Shown: positions 15,833 through 24,397, counted from the first letter of the stretch. The stretch: DNA of 64,000 nucleotides from G963662265 sp963668545 (GCA_963668545.1 OY764868.1:806001-870000), one strand, 5' to 3'. Notes: generated by a model from the letters alone, not told the origin. Made by a program: numbers and translations.

Positions 15833-17372
15833 TTATCTGGTAGGTATTGATGTAGGCACAACCGGCGCAAAAGCAATGGTTATGGATACGGAGGGTAATG
15901 TTATAAGCAGCGGATACAGGGAGTATCCCTGCATCTACCCCAGACAGGACTGGGTTGAGCAGGATGCAGAGATGCTTATACAGCAGACTTTTTCTGCCTG
16001 TAAGGATGCAATTGAGAGCGGTCAGGTAGACAACAGCCGCATTGCCGGGGTGGGCTTTTCTGTTCAGAGAGCAACTTTTCTTTTTACAGATGAAAAGAAT
16101 GATGTAATAGGGGGGAATTTCTACGGATGGCAGGATAACAGGGCAGGCTCTGAAATTGAATATATCACATCAAAAATTCCGGCTGACGAGCTCTATAAAA
16201 TTGCAGGTATGCCTGTTACTCCTACATTCAGTCTTGAGAAGATTATCTGGGTAATGAGGAATGAGCCTGAAGTCTATGCAAAAGTCAATAAAATCCTTCT
16301 TACTTCTGACTATGTGATGTGGAGGTTCGGAACAGAAGATTTCTACTGTGAAAGGACCAATGCCTGCTGTTCAGGTATGCTTGACGTAAATACTCTCTCA
16401 TGGTCTGAAAAAGTTCTTGATACTTTTGGGATTGATAAGGCTAAACTTGCAAAACTTGTTGACCCGGGTACTGTAATAGGTTCTGTATCTCAAGAAGCGG
16501 CTCTCCTTTCCGGTCTTAAAGAGGGTACTCCTCTGGTTACCGGTACCGGTGATCAGCAGTGCGCTGCAGTGGGCGCGGGGGTTAGTGAGCCGGGATTTGC
16601 ATCCCTGACACTTGGTACTGCAGGGCTTCTTGTTGTCGGGACTGAAAAGGCGATACTTGAAGACAAGTCTGGTTTTATGATGGCCCCCTCGTCAGGAATA
16701 CTGGGAATGTATGAAGTTGAAGGGATACAGCTCGGAGCTGCCAGCAGTTACAGGTGGTGCCGTGATACTGTTGCAGACCTTGAAAAAGGCGAGGCTGAAA
16801 AACAGGGGAAAGATCCCTATATTCTCATGGAAGAGCATATAAATAAAAGCGCTCCAGGTTCAAACGGTGTTATGTTTATGCCTTTCCTTATCGGCTCAGG
16901 ATATCCCTACTGGAATTTTGAGGCTAAAGGTTCATTCATGGGGCTTAAATTTTCAAATACAAAAAGCGATATGGTCCGATCCGTGATGGAGGGTATTACA
17001 CTTGAAAGCAAGGACATGTATGAGAAAATGAAGGAAAACAATATTGAAATAAAATCCCTTGCAATAACAGGGGGGGCAACAAAGTCCCCTGCATGGAGAC
17101 AGATGATTGCGGACATGTTCAATGTTGAAGTTAAACAGCTTAAAGTGGAGGATGCGACAATTGTGGGGGCTGCAATACTTGCAGGTGTAGGTGTTAAAAA
17201 GTTTTCAGATGCAAGGGATGGTGTTTCAAAAATGGTGAATTACATTGATACAATCAAGCCTGATTCTGAAAATGCGGCAAAATATCAGAAAGTTTATGAA
17301 GTCTATACTTCTGCCTATGAAGCCATGAATCATTCAGGCATGTATAAAAAACTTTCTGCACTAAGTGAATAA
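15825..17372 (+). CDS. FGGY family carbohydrate kinase
   Basis: 515 residues, family length. The N-terminal phosphate-binding motif LVGIDVGTTGAKAMVMD, WQDNRAGSEI (substrate side), and the second ATPase domain with GTGDQQCAAVGAGV, LTLGTAG and ITGGATKSPAWRQMIADMF are present. It resembles xylulokinases and other pentulose kinases, but FGGY specificity cannot be read by eye. The neighbours (DeoC-type aldolase, SDR, DeoR, DUF1097) suggest phosphorylation of a ketose or deoxy sugar before aldol cleavage. Confidence 0.85.
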   Translation: MSDYLVGIDVGTTGAKAMVMDTEGNVISSGYREYPCIYPRQDWVEQDAEMLIQQTFSACKDAIESGQVDNSRIAGVGFSVQRATFLFTDEKNDVIGGNFYGWQDNRAGSEIEYITSKIPADELYKIAGMPVTPTFSLEKIIWVMRNEPEVYAKVNKILLTSDYVMWRFGTEDFYCERTNACCSGMLDVNTLSWSEKVLDTFGIDKAKLAKLVDPGTVIGSVSQEAALLSGLKEGTPLVTGTGDQQCAAVGAGVSEPGFASLTLGTAGLLVVGTEKAILEDKSGFMMAPSSGILGMYEVEGIQLGAASSYRWCRDTVADLEKGEAEKQGKDPYILMEEHINKSAPGSNGVMFMPFLIGSGYPYWNFEAKGSFMGLKFSNTKSDMVRSVMEGITLESKDMYEKMKENNIEIKSLAITGGATKSPAWRQMIADMFNVEVKQLKVEDATIVGAAILAGVGVKKFSDARDGVSKMVNYIDTIKPDSENAAKYQKVYEVYTSAYEAMNHSGMYKKLSALSE

Positions 17373-17386
17373 AAAGGATTATTGAA

Positions 17387-18106
17387 ATGATTGATATTAG
17401 TAAACTGAACAGGGAAAATGCAGGTAAGTTATTTGACTACTCAATACTTCCGAAATATACACAGGAAAAAGATATAAGGGAGGGATGCAAAACAGCAATA
17501 AAATACAACTGTGCTGCATTCTATTCATCATCTCCCTACTGGAGCCCTATAGTTGTTGAAGAGTTAAAAGGTACAGACATACGTCCGGCTGTGGGCATTG
17601 CATTTCCATTTGGTTCAGCACCAGCTTCAGTAAAAGCTTTTGAAACTGCTGATGCTGTTAAGAAGGGCTGTACAGCAGTGGATATTGTAATGAATATCGG
17701 AGCATTGAAAGATAAAAGATATGATGTTGTAAAAGAGGAACTCCTTGAGTTCAGGAAGGCTGCTTCCGGTGCTCTTACAAAGGTAATCCTTGAGGTATGT
17801 TTTCTTACAGACGAGGAGATTGCTGCAGGAAGCAAGCTTGTTGCAGAAGCTGGCCTTGATTATGCCAAGACTTCCTCCGGTCAGTTTGACGGGCCGAGCA
17901 TGGAACAGTTTCTGATTATGAAGAAAGCATTGAAAGGGACAGATGTCAGGCTGAAAGTATCAGGGGTAAAGTTCCCGAGACCCCAGAATGCTTTTGCTTT
18001 TATTCTTGCCGGGGCCGAGCTTATCGGTACAAGGGCAGCTCCCGAAATAATTGAGGGGATGGATATGCTCCGGGAAATCGGAATGATTCCCCCTTACAAA
18101 GGATAA
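17387..18106 (+). CDS. DeoC/LacD-type class I aldolase (deoxyribose-phosphate aldolase family)
   Basis: 239 residues. The Schiff-base lysine lies in LDYAKTSSGQF (compare FIKTSTG in E. coli DeoC), the second active-site lysine in RLKVSGVKFPRPQ, and the proton-shuttle Asp in AVDIVMNIGALK, so the catalytic set is complete. The family cleaves 2-deoxyribose 5-phosphate to acetaldehyde and glyceraldehyde 3-phosphate. Its pairing with an FGGY kinase rather than a ribokinase or nucleoside genes suggests another, related sugar phosphate. AAAAGGA before ATG; 14 bases after the kinase. Confidence 0.82.
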   Translation: MIDISKLNRENAGKLFDYSILPKYTQEKDIREGCKTAIKYNCAAFYSSSPYWSPIVVEELKGTDIRPAVGIAFPFGSAPASVKAFETADAVKKGCTAVDIVMNIGALKDKRYDVVKEELLEFRKAASGALTKVILEVCFLTDEEIAAGSKLVAEAGLDYAKTSSGQFDGPSMEQFLIMKKALKGTDVRLKVSGVKFPRPQNAFAFILAGAELIGTRAAPEIIEGMDMLREIGMIPPYKG

Positions 18107-18117
18107 CAGGATTTTAT

Positions 18118-18143
18118 GCAGGCAGATTTAGCAGGCTGCCTGC
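18118..18143 (+). other. GC-rich hairpin between aldolase and regulator genes
   Basis: GCAGGCAG (18118-18125) pairs perfectly with CTGCCTGC (18136-18143). No T-run follows, so it is more likely an mRNA-stability or processing hairpin than a full terminator. Confidence 0.45.
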
Positions 18144-18161
18144 GATTATTAAATTCAATGT

Positions 18162-18190
18162 TTGACAATAATATTCATCAGCAATAAAAT
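18162..18190 (+). promoter_or_regulatory. Possible promoter for the DeoR regulator
   Basis: TTGACA at 18162-18167, 17-base spacer, TAAAAT at 18185-18190. Transcription would begin at or next to the ATG at 18198, which would give a leaderless message. Spacing and both boxes are good; function untested. Confidence 0.5.
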
Positions 18191-18197
18191 CGAAGTT

Positions 18198-18977
18198 ATG
18201 GATAACAAAGAGTCCTGGTTTCAGCAGGAAAGACTGAACAGCATACTGGAAATGATCTCAACCAATGGAAGGGTAACTGTAAAGGAACTCTCTGAAGCTT
18301 TTAATATATCACTTGTAACTATCAGAAAAGACCTCAAGCAGCTTGAAGGGGAGGGTAAAGTCCTTAGGACCCACGGTGGTGCGATATCAAGCGAGGAGAT
18401 GTCAAACCATGTCGCTTTTGAAAAGAGGAAAGTCAAGAATCTTGTTAAAAAAATAAGAATAGGGGAGAAAGCTGCCTCTCTTGTCTCTTCGGGAGATCTT
18501 ATATTTATCGATGCAAGTACTACCACTGTTGAGATGTGCACTTTTCTTGAAGATATAAAAAATCTAACTGTTGTTACAAACAGCATAGATATAGCATACA
18601 ACCTCGGCAAGGCACCTTTCTGCAACGTAGTTATAATCGGCGGTGGGATAAAGAAGGAGACACTCTCTGTTGTTGACAGCGATATTGAGAAGACTTTTTC
18701 AAAATGGCAGCTTGATATGGCTTTTTTCGGGGGATGGGGCTTTTCACCGAAAGACGGGATGACAGATGTCCCGGGGATTCTGATACAGCAGAAAAAGGTG
18801 ATAGCTTCCCACTCCAGGATCAACATAGGGCTGATTGATTCCACAAAAGTCGGGAAAGGGTCGCTTGACACATTTATTCCAGCGGATAAACTGGATCTTC
18901 TTGTCACAAACAGCGATGTAAGCCGGGAATTTGTCGATGAAATGGAAAAAATCAGGACAAAGCTTATTCTTGCATAA
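18198..18977 (+). CDS. DeoR family transcriptional regulator
   Basis: 259 residues. The N-terminal winged helix-turn-helix reads RLNSILEMISTNGRVTVKELSEAFNISLVTIRKDLKQLEGEGKVLRTHGGAI, the DeoR signature region. The C-terminal DeoRC sensor domain (about 85-245) contains DLIFIDASTTTVEMC and VVTNSIDIA, typical of sugar-phosphate effectors. ATG at 18198 is preferred over an in-frame TTG at 18162, which coincides with a -35 box. It probably represses this operon through the CGAAAG repeats and is released by a phosphorylated intermediate. Confidence 0.88.
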   Translation: MDNKESWFQQERLNSILEMISTNGRVTVKELSEAFNISLVTIRKDLKQLEGEGKVLRTHGGAISSEEMSNHVAFEKRKVKNLVKKIRIGEKAASLVSSGDLIFIDASTTTVEMCTFLEDIKNLTVVTNSIDIAYNLGKAPFCNVVIIGGGIKKETLSVVDSDIEKTFSKWQLDMAFFGGWGFSPKDGMTDVPGILIQQKKVIASHSRINIGLIDSTKVGKGSLDTFIPADKLDLLVTNSDVSREFVDEMEKIRTKLILA

Positions 18978-18992
18978 TACGGGAGGATCTTT

Positions 18993-19754
18993 GTGGATCT
19001 CGGTTTAAAAGATAAAGTCGTTATTGTTACAGGGGGTTCCTCCGGCCTTGGATATGAAACTGCATATAAATTCGCAGAAGAAGGGGCATCGGTTGCAATA
19101 AGCTATAACAGCAGAAAAGACAAGGCAGAAGATCTTGTTCTTGATATTTCCGGTTCAAACAGTATAAAAGCAGAAGCTTACTTCTGTGATATTTCCTCTG
19201 AAGATTCTGTGGATATTTTTTTTAAAAAAGTCCTTGCTGATTTCGGCAGGGCAGATGTCCTTGTAAATAATGCAGCCTACTGGCCACAGGCATTTGTAAG
19301 GGATATGGAACTTGAAGAATGGAAAAAATGCCTTGATGTTAACCTGACCGGTCATTTTCTTCTTTCAAGGATCTTTGTCCGTTATCTTGTTGATAATTGC
19401 AGGAAAGGGAAAATCGTCAACATAGTATCTTTTGCCGGATTTATAGGTTCCACAACCGGCCATGCCCATTATGCCGCTTCCAAGGCTGGTCTTGTTGCAT
19501 TTACCAAATCCCTTGCAAGGGAGATAGGTCCTCATGGTATAAATGTGAATGCAGTCTCTCCAGGGATGATGAATACACCCATGACAGCAAAGGTCCTTTC
19601 AGATAAAGAAAAAGAATATGTAAAGAGAATACCTCTTTCACGGATTGCAGAACCTGATGAGGTTGCGTCATCTGTTATATTTCTTTCTTCAGATAAGGCT
19701 GATTATATTACCGGTGCTACCCTTGATGTAAGCGGCGGTCTTCTCATGCACTAA
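18993..19754 (+). CDS. Short-chain dehydrogenase/reductase
   Basis: 253 residues. Rossmann motif VTGGSSGLGYETA, NNAAYW (NNAG-type), catalytic Tyr/Lys in HAHYAASKAGLV preceded by IVSFAG, and the C-terminal SGGLL typical of classical SDRs. NAD(P) preference is unclear. GTG start with GGAGG-type site (GGGAGGAT). It follows the DeoR gene by 15 bases, so it is likely the oxidoreductase of the same sugar route, perhaps turning a polyol or lactol into the kinase substrate (inference). Confidence 0.85.
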   Translation: MDLGLKDKVVIVTGGSSGLGYETAYKFAEEGASVAISYNSRKDKAEDLVLDISGSNSIKAEAYFCDISSEDSVDIFFKKVLADFGRADVLVNNAAYWPQAFVRDMELEEWKKCLDVNLTGHFLLSRIFVRYLVDNCRKGKIVNIVSFAGFIGSTTGHAHYAASKAGLVAFTKSLAREIGPHGINVNAVSPGMMNTPMTAKVLSDKEKEYVKRIPLSRIAEPDEVASSVIFLSSDKADYITGATLDVSGGLLMH

Positions 19755-19886
19755 TTGATTTTTTCAGATTCCTGAATATCAACCCGGATTTTATTATTTC
19801 CCCAATAGTAAGCAGGTATCATTTATTTTTGAAAAAATGATATCATGTCTGTTCTTGATTTATTAAAAAATGATCACATGTAAAAA

Positions 19887-19915
19887 TTGATAATATATAA
19901 TTGATAATGTATACA
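19887..19915 (+). promoter_or_regulatory. Promoter of the MFS-GntR-AKR operon
   Basis: TTGATA (19887-19892), 17-base spacer, TATACA (19910-19915). The -10 box lies at the centre of the perfect palindrome listed next, so repressor binding would block RNA polymerase directly. Confidence 0.65.
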
Positions 19916-19927
19916 TTATCAATTATA
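19896..19927. promoter_or_regulatory. 32-bp perfect palindrome, GntR operator
   Basis: Perfect two-fold symmetry from 19896 to 19927 around GTATAC; the core is ATAATGTATACATTAT. GntR/FadR-type regulators bind short palindromes of this kind, and a GntR gene is second in the operon it precedes. The same 16-bp core recurs in the 40-bp palindrome at 49035-49074 beside the other GntR gene. Confidence 0.75.
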
Positions 19928-19935
19928 GTTTTTTT

Positions 19936-21249
19936 ATGGGCATAATATCATCCAACACAACCAGAAAAAATATTGTGATTGGAATAAATAACGGTATTCT
20001 GGTTGAAATAAATAAAAGCCTTATTAACCCTGATCTGGTTCTTGCAGCTTTTGTTTATGGGAAAACCGGATCAGCTTTCCTTGTAGGATTATTGACTTCC
20101 TTTAATTTTGTAGGCGCCTTTCTTCCGCAGCTCTATGTCAGCAGCATGACTGAGCACCGGAAAAAGAAAAAACCGTTTATTATTCATACTATTTCTATAC
20201 GGGCCGTCATTATGCTTATTCTGATCTTTCTGATATGGTTTTCCTCCTGCAAAGAAGATTTATGGATCATTTATCTCTTTACAATAGTTTTTTTTCTTTA
20301 CAGGCTTTTCCGGGGAGCGGAATTTATTGTTTTCTGGGACTTTTTCGGAGGAGCTGTGCCATCCAACAGGCTTGGCGGATTTATTGCATACAGATCCCTG
20401 CTGAGCGGAATTGCTGCAATGCTGTCAGGTGTTATGATTGTCCAGCCTGTTTTAAGTAGTTTTCCTGAAAACAGAAGTTATCTGATATTGTCTTTAGTAG
20501 CTTTTTTTATTCTGCTTCTAGATATAATGCAATTGTCTCTTGTGAAGGAAGTTCCAAATGAGAATCCTCCAAAAAAGCGTACCCTTTTTAAAACTATTTC
20601 GGGCTCTGCAGATTATTTCCGAGAATCATCGAATTACAGAAAACTGATATCGATAAGGATTTTTCATAGAATAAATATGCTTACCTTTGCTTTTCTTATA
20701 CCATATGCTTTTGAAAGAATTGGAATAACAGGGATTGCCGGGATTTTCCTGTCAATAATTGAATCCTCAAAATTCCTGTCAAGCGTGCTGTGGGGGAACT
20801 TAAGCAATAAATATGGAAACAGGATTGTTCTGGCAGCAGGCAACCTGTGTTTTTTCATCAGTGCTTTGCTTGTACTTGGTGCGTCTTTTGTCCCTGCTCT
20901 TTTCAGCTTTGATGTCCCCTGGTCCCATTTTTCTATTGATTTGCCATTGATAGTGTTTTTTGTATCACTCATATTTGCAGGGGCTGCGCAGTCCTGCAAT
21001 ACTGTGAGCTTTAAGGCTTTTGTAATTGAATCTGCACCTGAAAACAGAAGATCAAGTTCTCTTGCCTTTATAAATACAATAACAGTTCCCATGGCATTTC
21101 TGGCGCCATTAATCGGGCTTGCTGTTGAAAAAGACCCGTCAAAATATAATTGGTTTTATGTTATACTGGCTGTTTCTGGTATAGTTACATCAGTTATTGC
21201 CTTCAGGTTAAACGAGGTCAGAAAACCGGATGCTAAAAAGGAGAATTGA
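19936..21249 (+). CDS. Major facilitator superfamily transporter
   Basis: 437 residues with about 11-12 membrane segments and a basic loop TEHRKKKKPF between helices 2 and 3, an MFS feature. No substrate signature is apparent. No ribosome-binding site precedes the ATG (T-rich), and the predicted message leader is only about 14 bases, so translation may be leaderless-like; the GTG at codon 14 is an alternative start. First gene of an operon with a GntR regulator and an Fe/S aldo-keto reductase; likely imports the compound these handle. Confidence 0.8.
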   Translation: MGIISSNTTRKNIVIGINNGILVEINKSLINPDLVLAAFVYGKTGSAFLVGLLTSFNFVGAFLPQLYVSSMTEHRKKKKPFIIHTISIRAVIMLILIFLIWFSSCKEDLWIIYLFTIVFFLYRLFRGAEFIVFWDFFGGAVPSNRLGGFIAYRSLLSGIAAMLSGVMIVQPVLSSFPENRSYLILSLVAFFILLLDIMQLSLVKEVPNENPPKKRTLFKTISGSADYFRESSNYRKLISIRIFHRINMLTFAFLIPYAFERIGITGIAGIFLSIIESSKFLSSVLWGNLSNKYGNRIVLAAGNLCFFISALLVLGASFVPALFSFDVPWSHFSIDLPLIVFFVSLIFAGAAQSCNTVSFKAFVIESAPENRRSSSLAFINTITVPMAFLAPLIGLAVEKDPSKYNWFYVILAVSGIVTSVIAFRLNEVRKPDAKKEN

Positions 21250-21252
21250 ATT

Positions 21253-21939
21253 ATGGGATATGATTCAGAAAACTGCAGTACAGCAGTCAGCAGATTTAAT
21301 ATGGTTGATGAAGTTTATGAGCGTTTAAGAAAAATGATAACAAGCGGTATATTGAAACCGGGGGAGAGGCTGAATAAAAATCAGCTCTGTGAAATATTCC
21401 AGGTCAGCGGGGCACCTCTCAGGGAGGCAATCCAGAAACTTGCCGCAAAAGGACTTCTGAAAAAAGAGTGCCAGAAAGGAACTTATGTTGTTAAGCTTTC
21501 AGAAAATGATATAAAGGTTATTTTTGATTTGCGTCAGAACCTTGAAACACTGGCAGTTAAAGAATCTGTAAATACCATCCCTGAAGACAAGTTGTCAGAC
21601 CTGAGAAAATATTTTGTCAGAGAGGAAAAAAACTATGCTGATGATCCTGAATTTAAGAAATCTGATGACTATAACAAACGAGATATGGAACTGCATTTCA
21701 ATCTGATTATTAATTATTCTGAAAGTATGATACTGAGGCATATCGGATCAACACTGATAGATCTTGCTGAAATAACTTTTAATATAAGTAATGCGCCTTC
21801 TTCTTCGATCAGGGAACATATTGAAATTATCGATGCCCTCTTGCTCCGTGATTCAGGGAAAGCAGCGAAAGCCCTGGGCAGCCATTTCAAAAATATGAAA
21901 AAATTCGTTCTTTCAGAACTTAACAATACCAATGAATAA
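21253..21939 (+). CDS. GntR/FadR-type regulator with FCD domain
   Basis: 228 residues. The winged helix (residues about 15-80: MVDEVYERLRKMITSGILKPGERL, then QVSGAPLREAIQKLAAKGLL) is followed by an all-helical FCD ligand domain with the usual metal-site pattern (ELHFNLI, REHIEIIDALL, LGSHFKN). It lies 4 bases after the transporter gene. The 32-bp palindrome over the operon promoter is its likely binding site, giving autoregulation released by an organic-acid-type ligand (family knowledge). Confidence 0.88.
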   Translation: MGYDSENCSTAVSRFNMVDEVYERLRKMITSGILKPGERLNKNQLCEIFQVSGAPLREAIQKLAAKGLLKKECQKGTYVVKLSENDIKVIFDLRQNLETLAVKESVNTIPEDKLSDLRKYFVREEKNYADDPEFKKSDDYNKRDMELHFNLIINYSESMILRHIGSTLIDLAEITFNISNAPSSSIREHIEIIDALLLRDSGKAAKALGSHFKNMKKFVLSELNNTNE

Positions 21940-21952
21940 AGGAGCCTGGATT

Positions 21953-22975
21953 ATGAACAGAATTACTTTCGGGAAAACAGGAATGAGCCTTAGCAAATAC
22001 GGATTCGGAGGGATTCCTGTACAGAGACTCAGCCGGGAAGCTGCTTCTGCGTTAATTCTTGATGCTTTCCGGCTGGGTATTAACTGGATAGACACAGCTA
22101 ACTCATATGGACACAGCGAAGAAGCTGCAGCTTCAGCTATTGAAAAAATCGGCAGAAATAATGTCCATGTTTTTTCAAAGGCGCAGGGAGATACTCCGGA
22201 GCTGATAACCGGGCAGGTAAAAACGTCCCTTGAAAGGATGCATCTTAACTATATAGACCTGTATCAGTTTCATCTTGTGAGGAGCTGTGAAGACTGGAAA
22301 AGAAAAATTGACAACGGAACATTAAAGGCTCTTGTTGATTTAAAGAGACAGGGCTTAATAAAGCATATAGGGGCAAGTGCCCATAAACTTGATGTTGTTC
22401 TTGAGATCCTTGACCACAGTGAGATTGAAGCTGTACAGTTCCCTTTAAATTTTATAGCAGAAGATATCGGAACTGAGGCTCTTGAAAAAGCCCGAAGCAA
22501 AGGGGCCGGTTTTATCGCAATGAAACCTTTCGGAGGCGGAATGATAGGCAATGCAGAAGCAGCTGTCCATTTTCTTAATCAGTATCCTGATCTGGTTTCT
22601 GATCCCGGATTTGAGCATATTGATGAAATTAAAGAAGTTGTAAAGTACTCTTCTGAAATAGTTCTCAGTGATAAGGATAAAGAGAGTATTGTTCAGATTA
22701 AAGAGGAACTCGGCACAAAATTCTGCAGAAGATGTGAGTACTGTTCTCCGTGTCCCCATGGTGTAAGCATTGTAAAAATGATGACGTTTGAATCATTGTT
22801 AAAAAGACTGCCTCGTTCGAAAATACTGGGAAACAAGACAAAGGAAGCTGCAGAATCGGTTGATAAATGCATAGAGTGCGGGATATGTGAAACAAAATGC
22901 CCCTATAATCTGGAAATAAGAAAGCGGATTAAAGAAGGGGCAGCTTTGTTTAAAACTATTGAAAAATCTGTTTGA
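21953..22975 (+). CDS. Aldo-keto reductase fused to a ferredoxin domain
   Basis: 340 residues. The AKR barrel (1-240) has FGFGGIPVQRL-type N-terminus, DTANSYGHSEE with the catalytic Asp/Tyr, and YIDLYQFHLVR. The C-terminal part carries two cysteine clusters, CRRCEYCSPCPHGV and CIECGICETKCPYN, able to hold 4Fe-4S centres. Such proteins are widespread but their reactions are mostly unknown. ATG at 21953 is chosen because AAGGAG lies 9 bases upstream; an ATG at 21932 overlaps the GntR stop but lacks a site. Last gene of the operon. Confidence 0.85.
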   Translation: MNRITFGKTGMSLSKYGFGGIPVQRLSREAASALILDAFRLGINWIDTANSYGHSEEAAASAIEKIGRNNVHVFSKAQGDTPELITGQVKTSLERMHLNYIDLYQFHLVRSCEDWKRKIDNGTLKALVDLKRQGLIKHIGASAHKLDVVLEILDHSEIEAVQFPLNFIAEDIGTEALEKARSKGAGFIAMKPFGGGMIGNAEAAVHFLNQYPDLVSDPGFEHIDEIKEVVKYSSEIVLSDKDKESIVQIKEELGTKFCRRCEYCSPCPHGVSIVKMMTFESLLKRLPRSKILGNKTKEAAESVDKCIECGICETKCPYNLEIRKRIKEGAALFKTIEKSV

Positions 22976-22981
22976 TGTATT

Positions 22982-23920
22982 TTACAGACCTGTATCAAGT
23001 GGATGATGATAATTCATGGCATCAATATCTGCCGCAGAAGCATTCAGTCTCACCTGTTCCGGCGATTTGCAGCCGGGAATAACGCAGCTTACCGCATCAT
23101 GCTTCAGTACCCAGTAAAGTGCATACTGGGCCATTGTTGTATTTTTGGGCAGTTCATTGCTGATAATATCATCAATCTCCTTCTGCATCCTGCTGATTGT
23201 TTCTGGCGGATATTTTTTAGCCCTTGATTCCGCTGAACTGAATTCTTTAATGCTCTGATATTTACCGCTTAAAAGTCCGCTTGCAAGAGCAACTCTTGCT
23301 ATAACCCCAATATTGTCTTTCAGGCATACCGGAAGAACATCTTCTTCAGCTTCTCTCTCAAGGCGGTTGTATTTTACCTGTATTGCATCAGCTCCCACAT
23401 TAAGGGCATTTTTTATCTGGTGTTCTCTCCATTCCTTTTTCTTCCGTGACATGGATATTCCAAGATACCTTATTTTCCCGTCCCGTTTCTGTTTATCAAG
23501 CATTGTCCAGAGTTCCTGATTATCAAACGCTTCATTTGAACCTGAATGAAATTTATATATATCAATATAATCTGTTTTAAGATACCTGAGTGATTCCTCC
23601 AGCTGCTGCCTGATTTCCTCAACACTCCAAGCATCTGAATTCTTCAGAGTTTCTATTCTTCTGTGTCCGAACTTTGTTGCTATAATCCATTTGTTTCTGG
23701 GAGAGGGTAATGTTTTTCCGATTAGTTTTTCAGCATAATGGTCTACCCCGTAGCATTCGGCTGTATCAATAAAATTTATACCGCATTCATCAGCTGCCTC
23801 AAGGATTTCCCTGACATCTTTTTCGAAAAAGTTTTTTCCCCAGCTTCCTCCGAACTGGTATGTTCCCAGCCCGATTACCGAAACATTTAATTCTGTTTTT
23901 CCAAGTTTTCTGTATTTCAT
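22982..23920 (-). CDS. Aldo-keto reductase
   Basis: 312 residues from MKYRKLGKTELNVSVIGLGTYQFGG. The AKR tetrad residues are visible in FIDTAECYG (Asp, Tyr) and the lysine in WIIATKFGHRR; YLKTDYIDIYKFHSGS and VIPGCKSPEQV are typical. It acts on a sugar or aldehyde with NADP(H); substrate unknown. Unlike its convergent neighbour it has no Fe/S tail. An upstream ATG at 23935 adds five residues but has no better ribosome-binding site. Confidence 0.85.
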   Translation of the reverse strand: MKYRKLGKTELNVSVIGLGTYQFGGSWGKNFFEKDVREILEAADECGINFIDTAECYGVDHYAEKLIGKTLPSPRNKWIIATKFGHRRIETLKNSDAWSVEEIRQQLEESLRYLKTDYIDIYKFHSGSNEAFDNQELWTMLDKQKRDGKIRYLGISMSRKKKEWREHQIKNALNVGADAIQVKYNRLEREAEEDVLPVCLKDNIGVIARVALASGLLSGKYQSIKEFSSAESRAKKYPPETISRMQKEIDDIISNELPKNTTMAQYALYWVLKHDAVSCVIPGCKSPEQVRLNASAADIDAMNYHHPLDTGL

Positions 23921-23961
23921 ATTCAATAATACCATGAGTAATAAGTGAAAAAATATTTTTT

Positions 23962-23990
23962 TTGAAAACAATTGCTGAATTTTTTATAAT
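23962..23990 (+). promoter_or_regulatory. Sigma-70 promoter of the FHA gene
   Basis: TTGAAA (23962-23967), 17-base spacer, TATAAT (23985-23990). Confidence 0.7.
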
Positions 23991-24061
23991 ATGAATATGA
24001 TATCTCTCCTGTTCCTGTTAAGATATTATAAACAGGGATCTGGAATATCAGGAGATTTTTT

Positions 24062-24397
24062 ATGGATGAAACAGTTTATAAGAGGAGTTCAAGCGGCAAG
24101 AAAATAGGTCAGGCTGACAGCAAGGTGAAAAAACTTATATTCAACAACAGGACTGTTCCCATGAACAGGACATTGAAAATAGGAAGAGATAAAAGCAATG
24201 ATATTGTACTTGCAGATTCCCTCGTTTCCAGAAGACATGCAGTTATTGAAGTTAAGAATGGGGTATGCACAATAATGGATGCAGGCAGTACTAACTGTAC
24301 ATATGTAAATTCCAATCCCCTGAAAAACGATGAGAGAAAGAAGCTTCAGCCTGGAGATGTAATAAAGATCGGCAATACACTTCTTGATATATTGTAG
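24062..24397 (+). CDS. FHA domain protein
   Basis: 111 residues, almost all one forkhead-associated domain: LKIGRDKSNDIVLADSLVSRRHAVIE, then DAGSTNCTYVNSNPL, with the Arg, Ser and His of the phosphothreonine pocket. About 35 residues of basic, Ser/Lys-rich N-terminus precede it. It binds phosphothreonine peptides; no Ser/Thr kinase gene is nearby. AGGAG before ATG, own promoter, no operon partner. Confidence 0.9.
   Translation: MDETVYKRSSSGKKIGQADSKVKKLIFNNRTVPMNRTLKIGRDKSNDIVLADSLVSRRHAVIEVKNGVCTIMDAGSTNCTYVNSNPLKNDERKKLQPGDVIKIGNTLLDIL

Noticed and set aside
15825..17372. Naming the FGGY kinase xylulokinase (xylB) or AI-2 kinase (lsrK)
   Set aside because: No xylose isomerase, lsr transporter or lsrF/lsrG is present; specificity cannot be read by eye.
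18221..18907. 228-codon open frame antisense to the DeoR gene
   Set aside because: Ser/Phe-rich shadow of a well-supported gene, no start signals.
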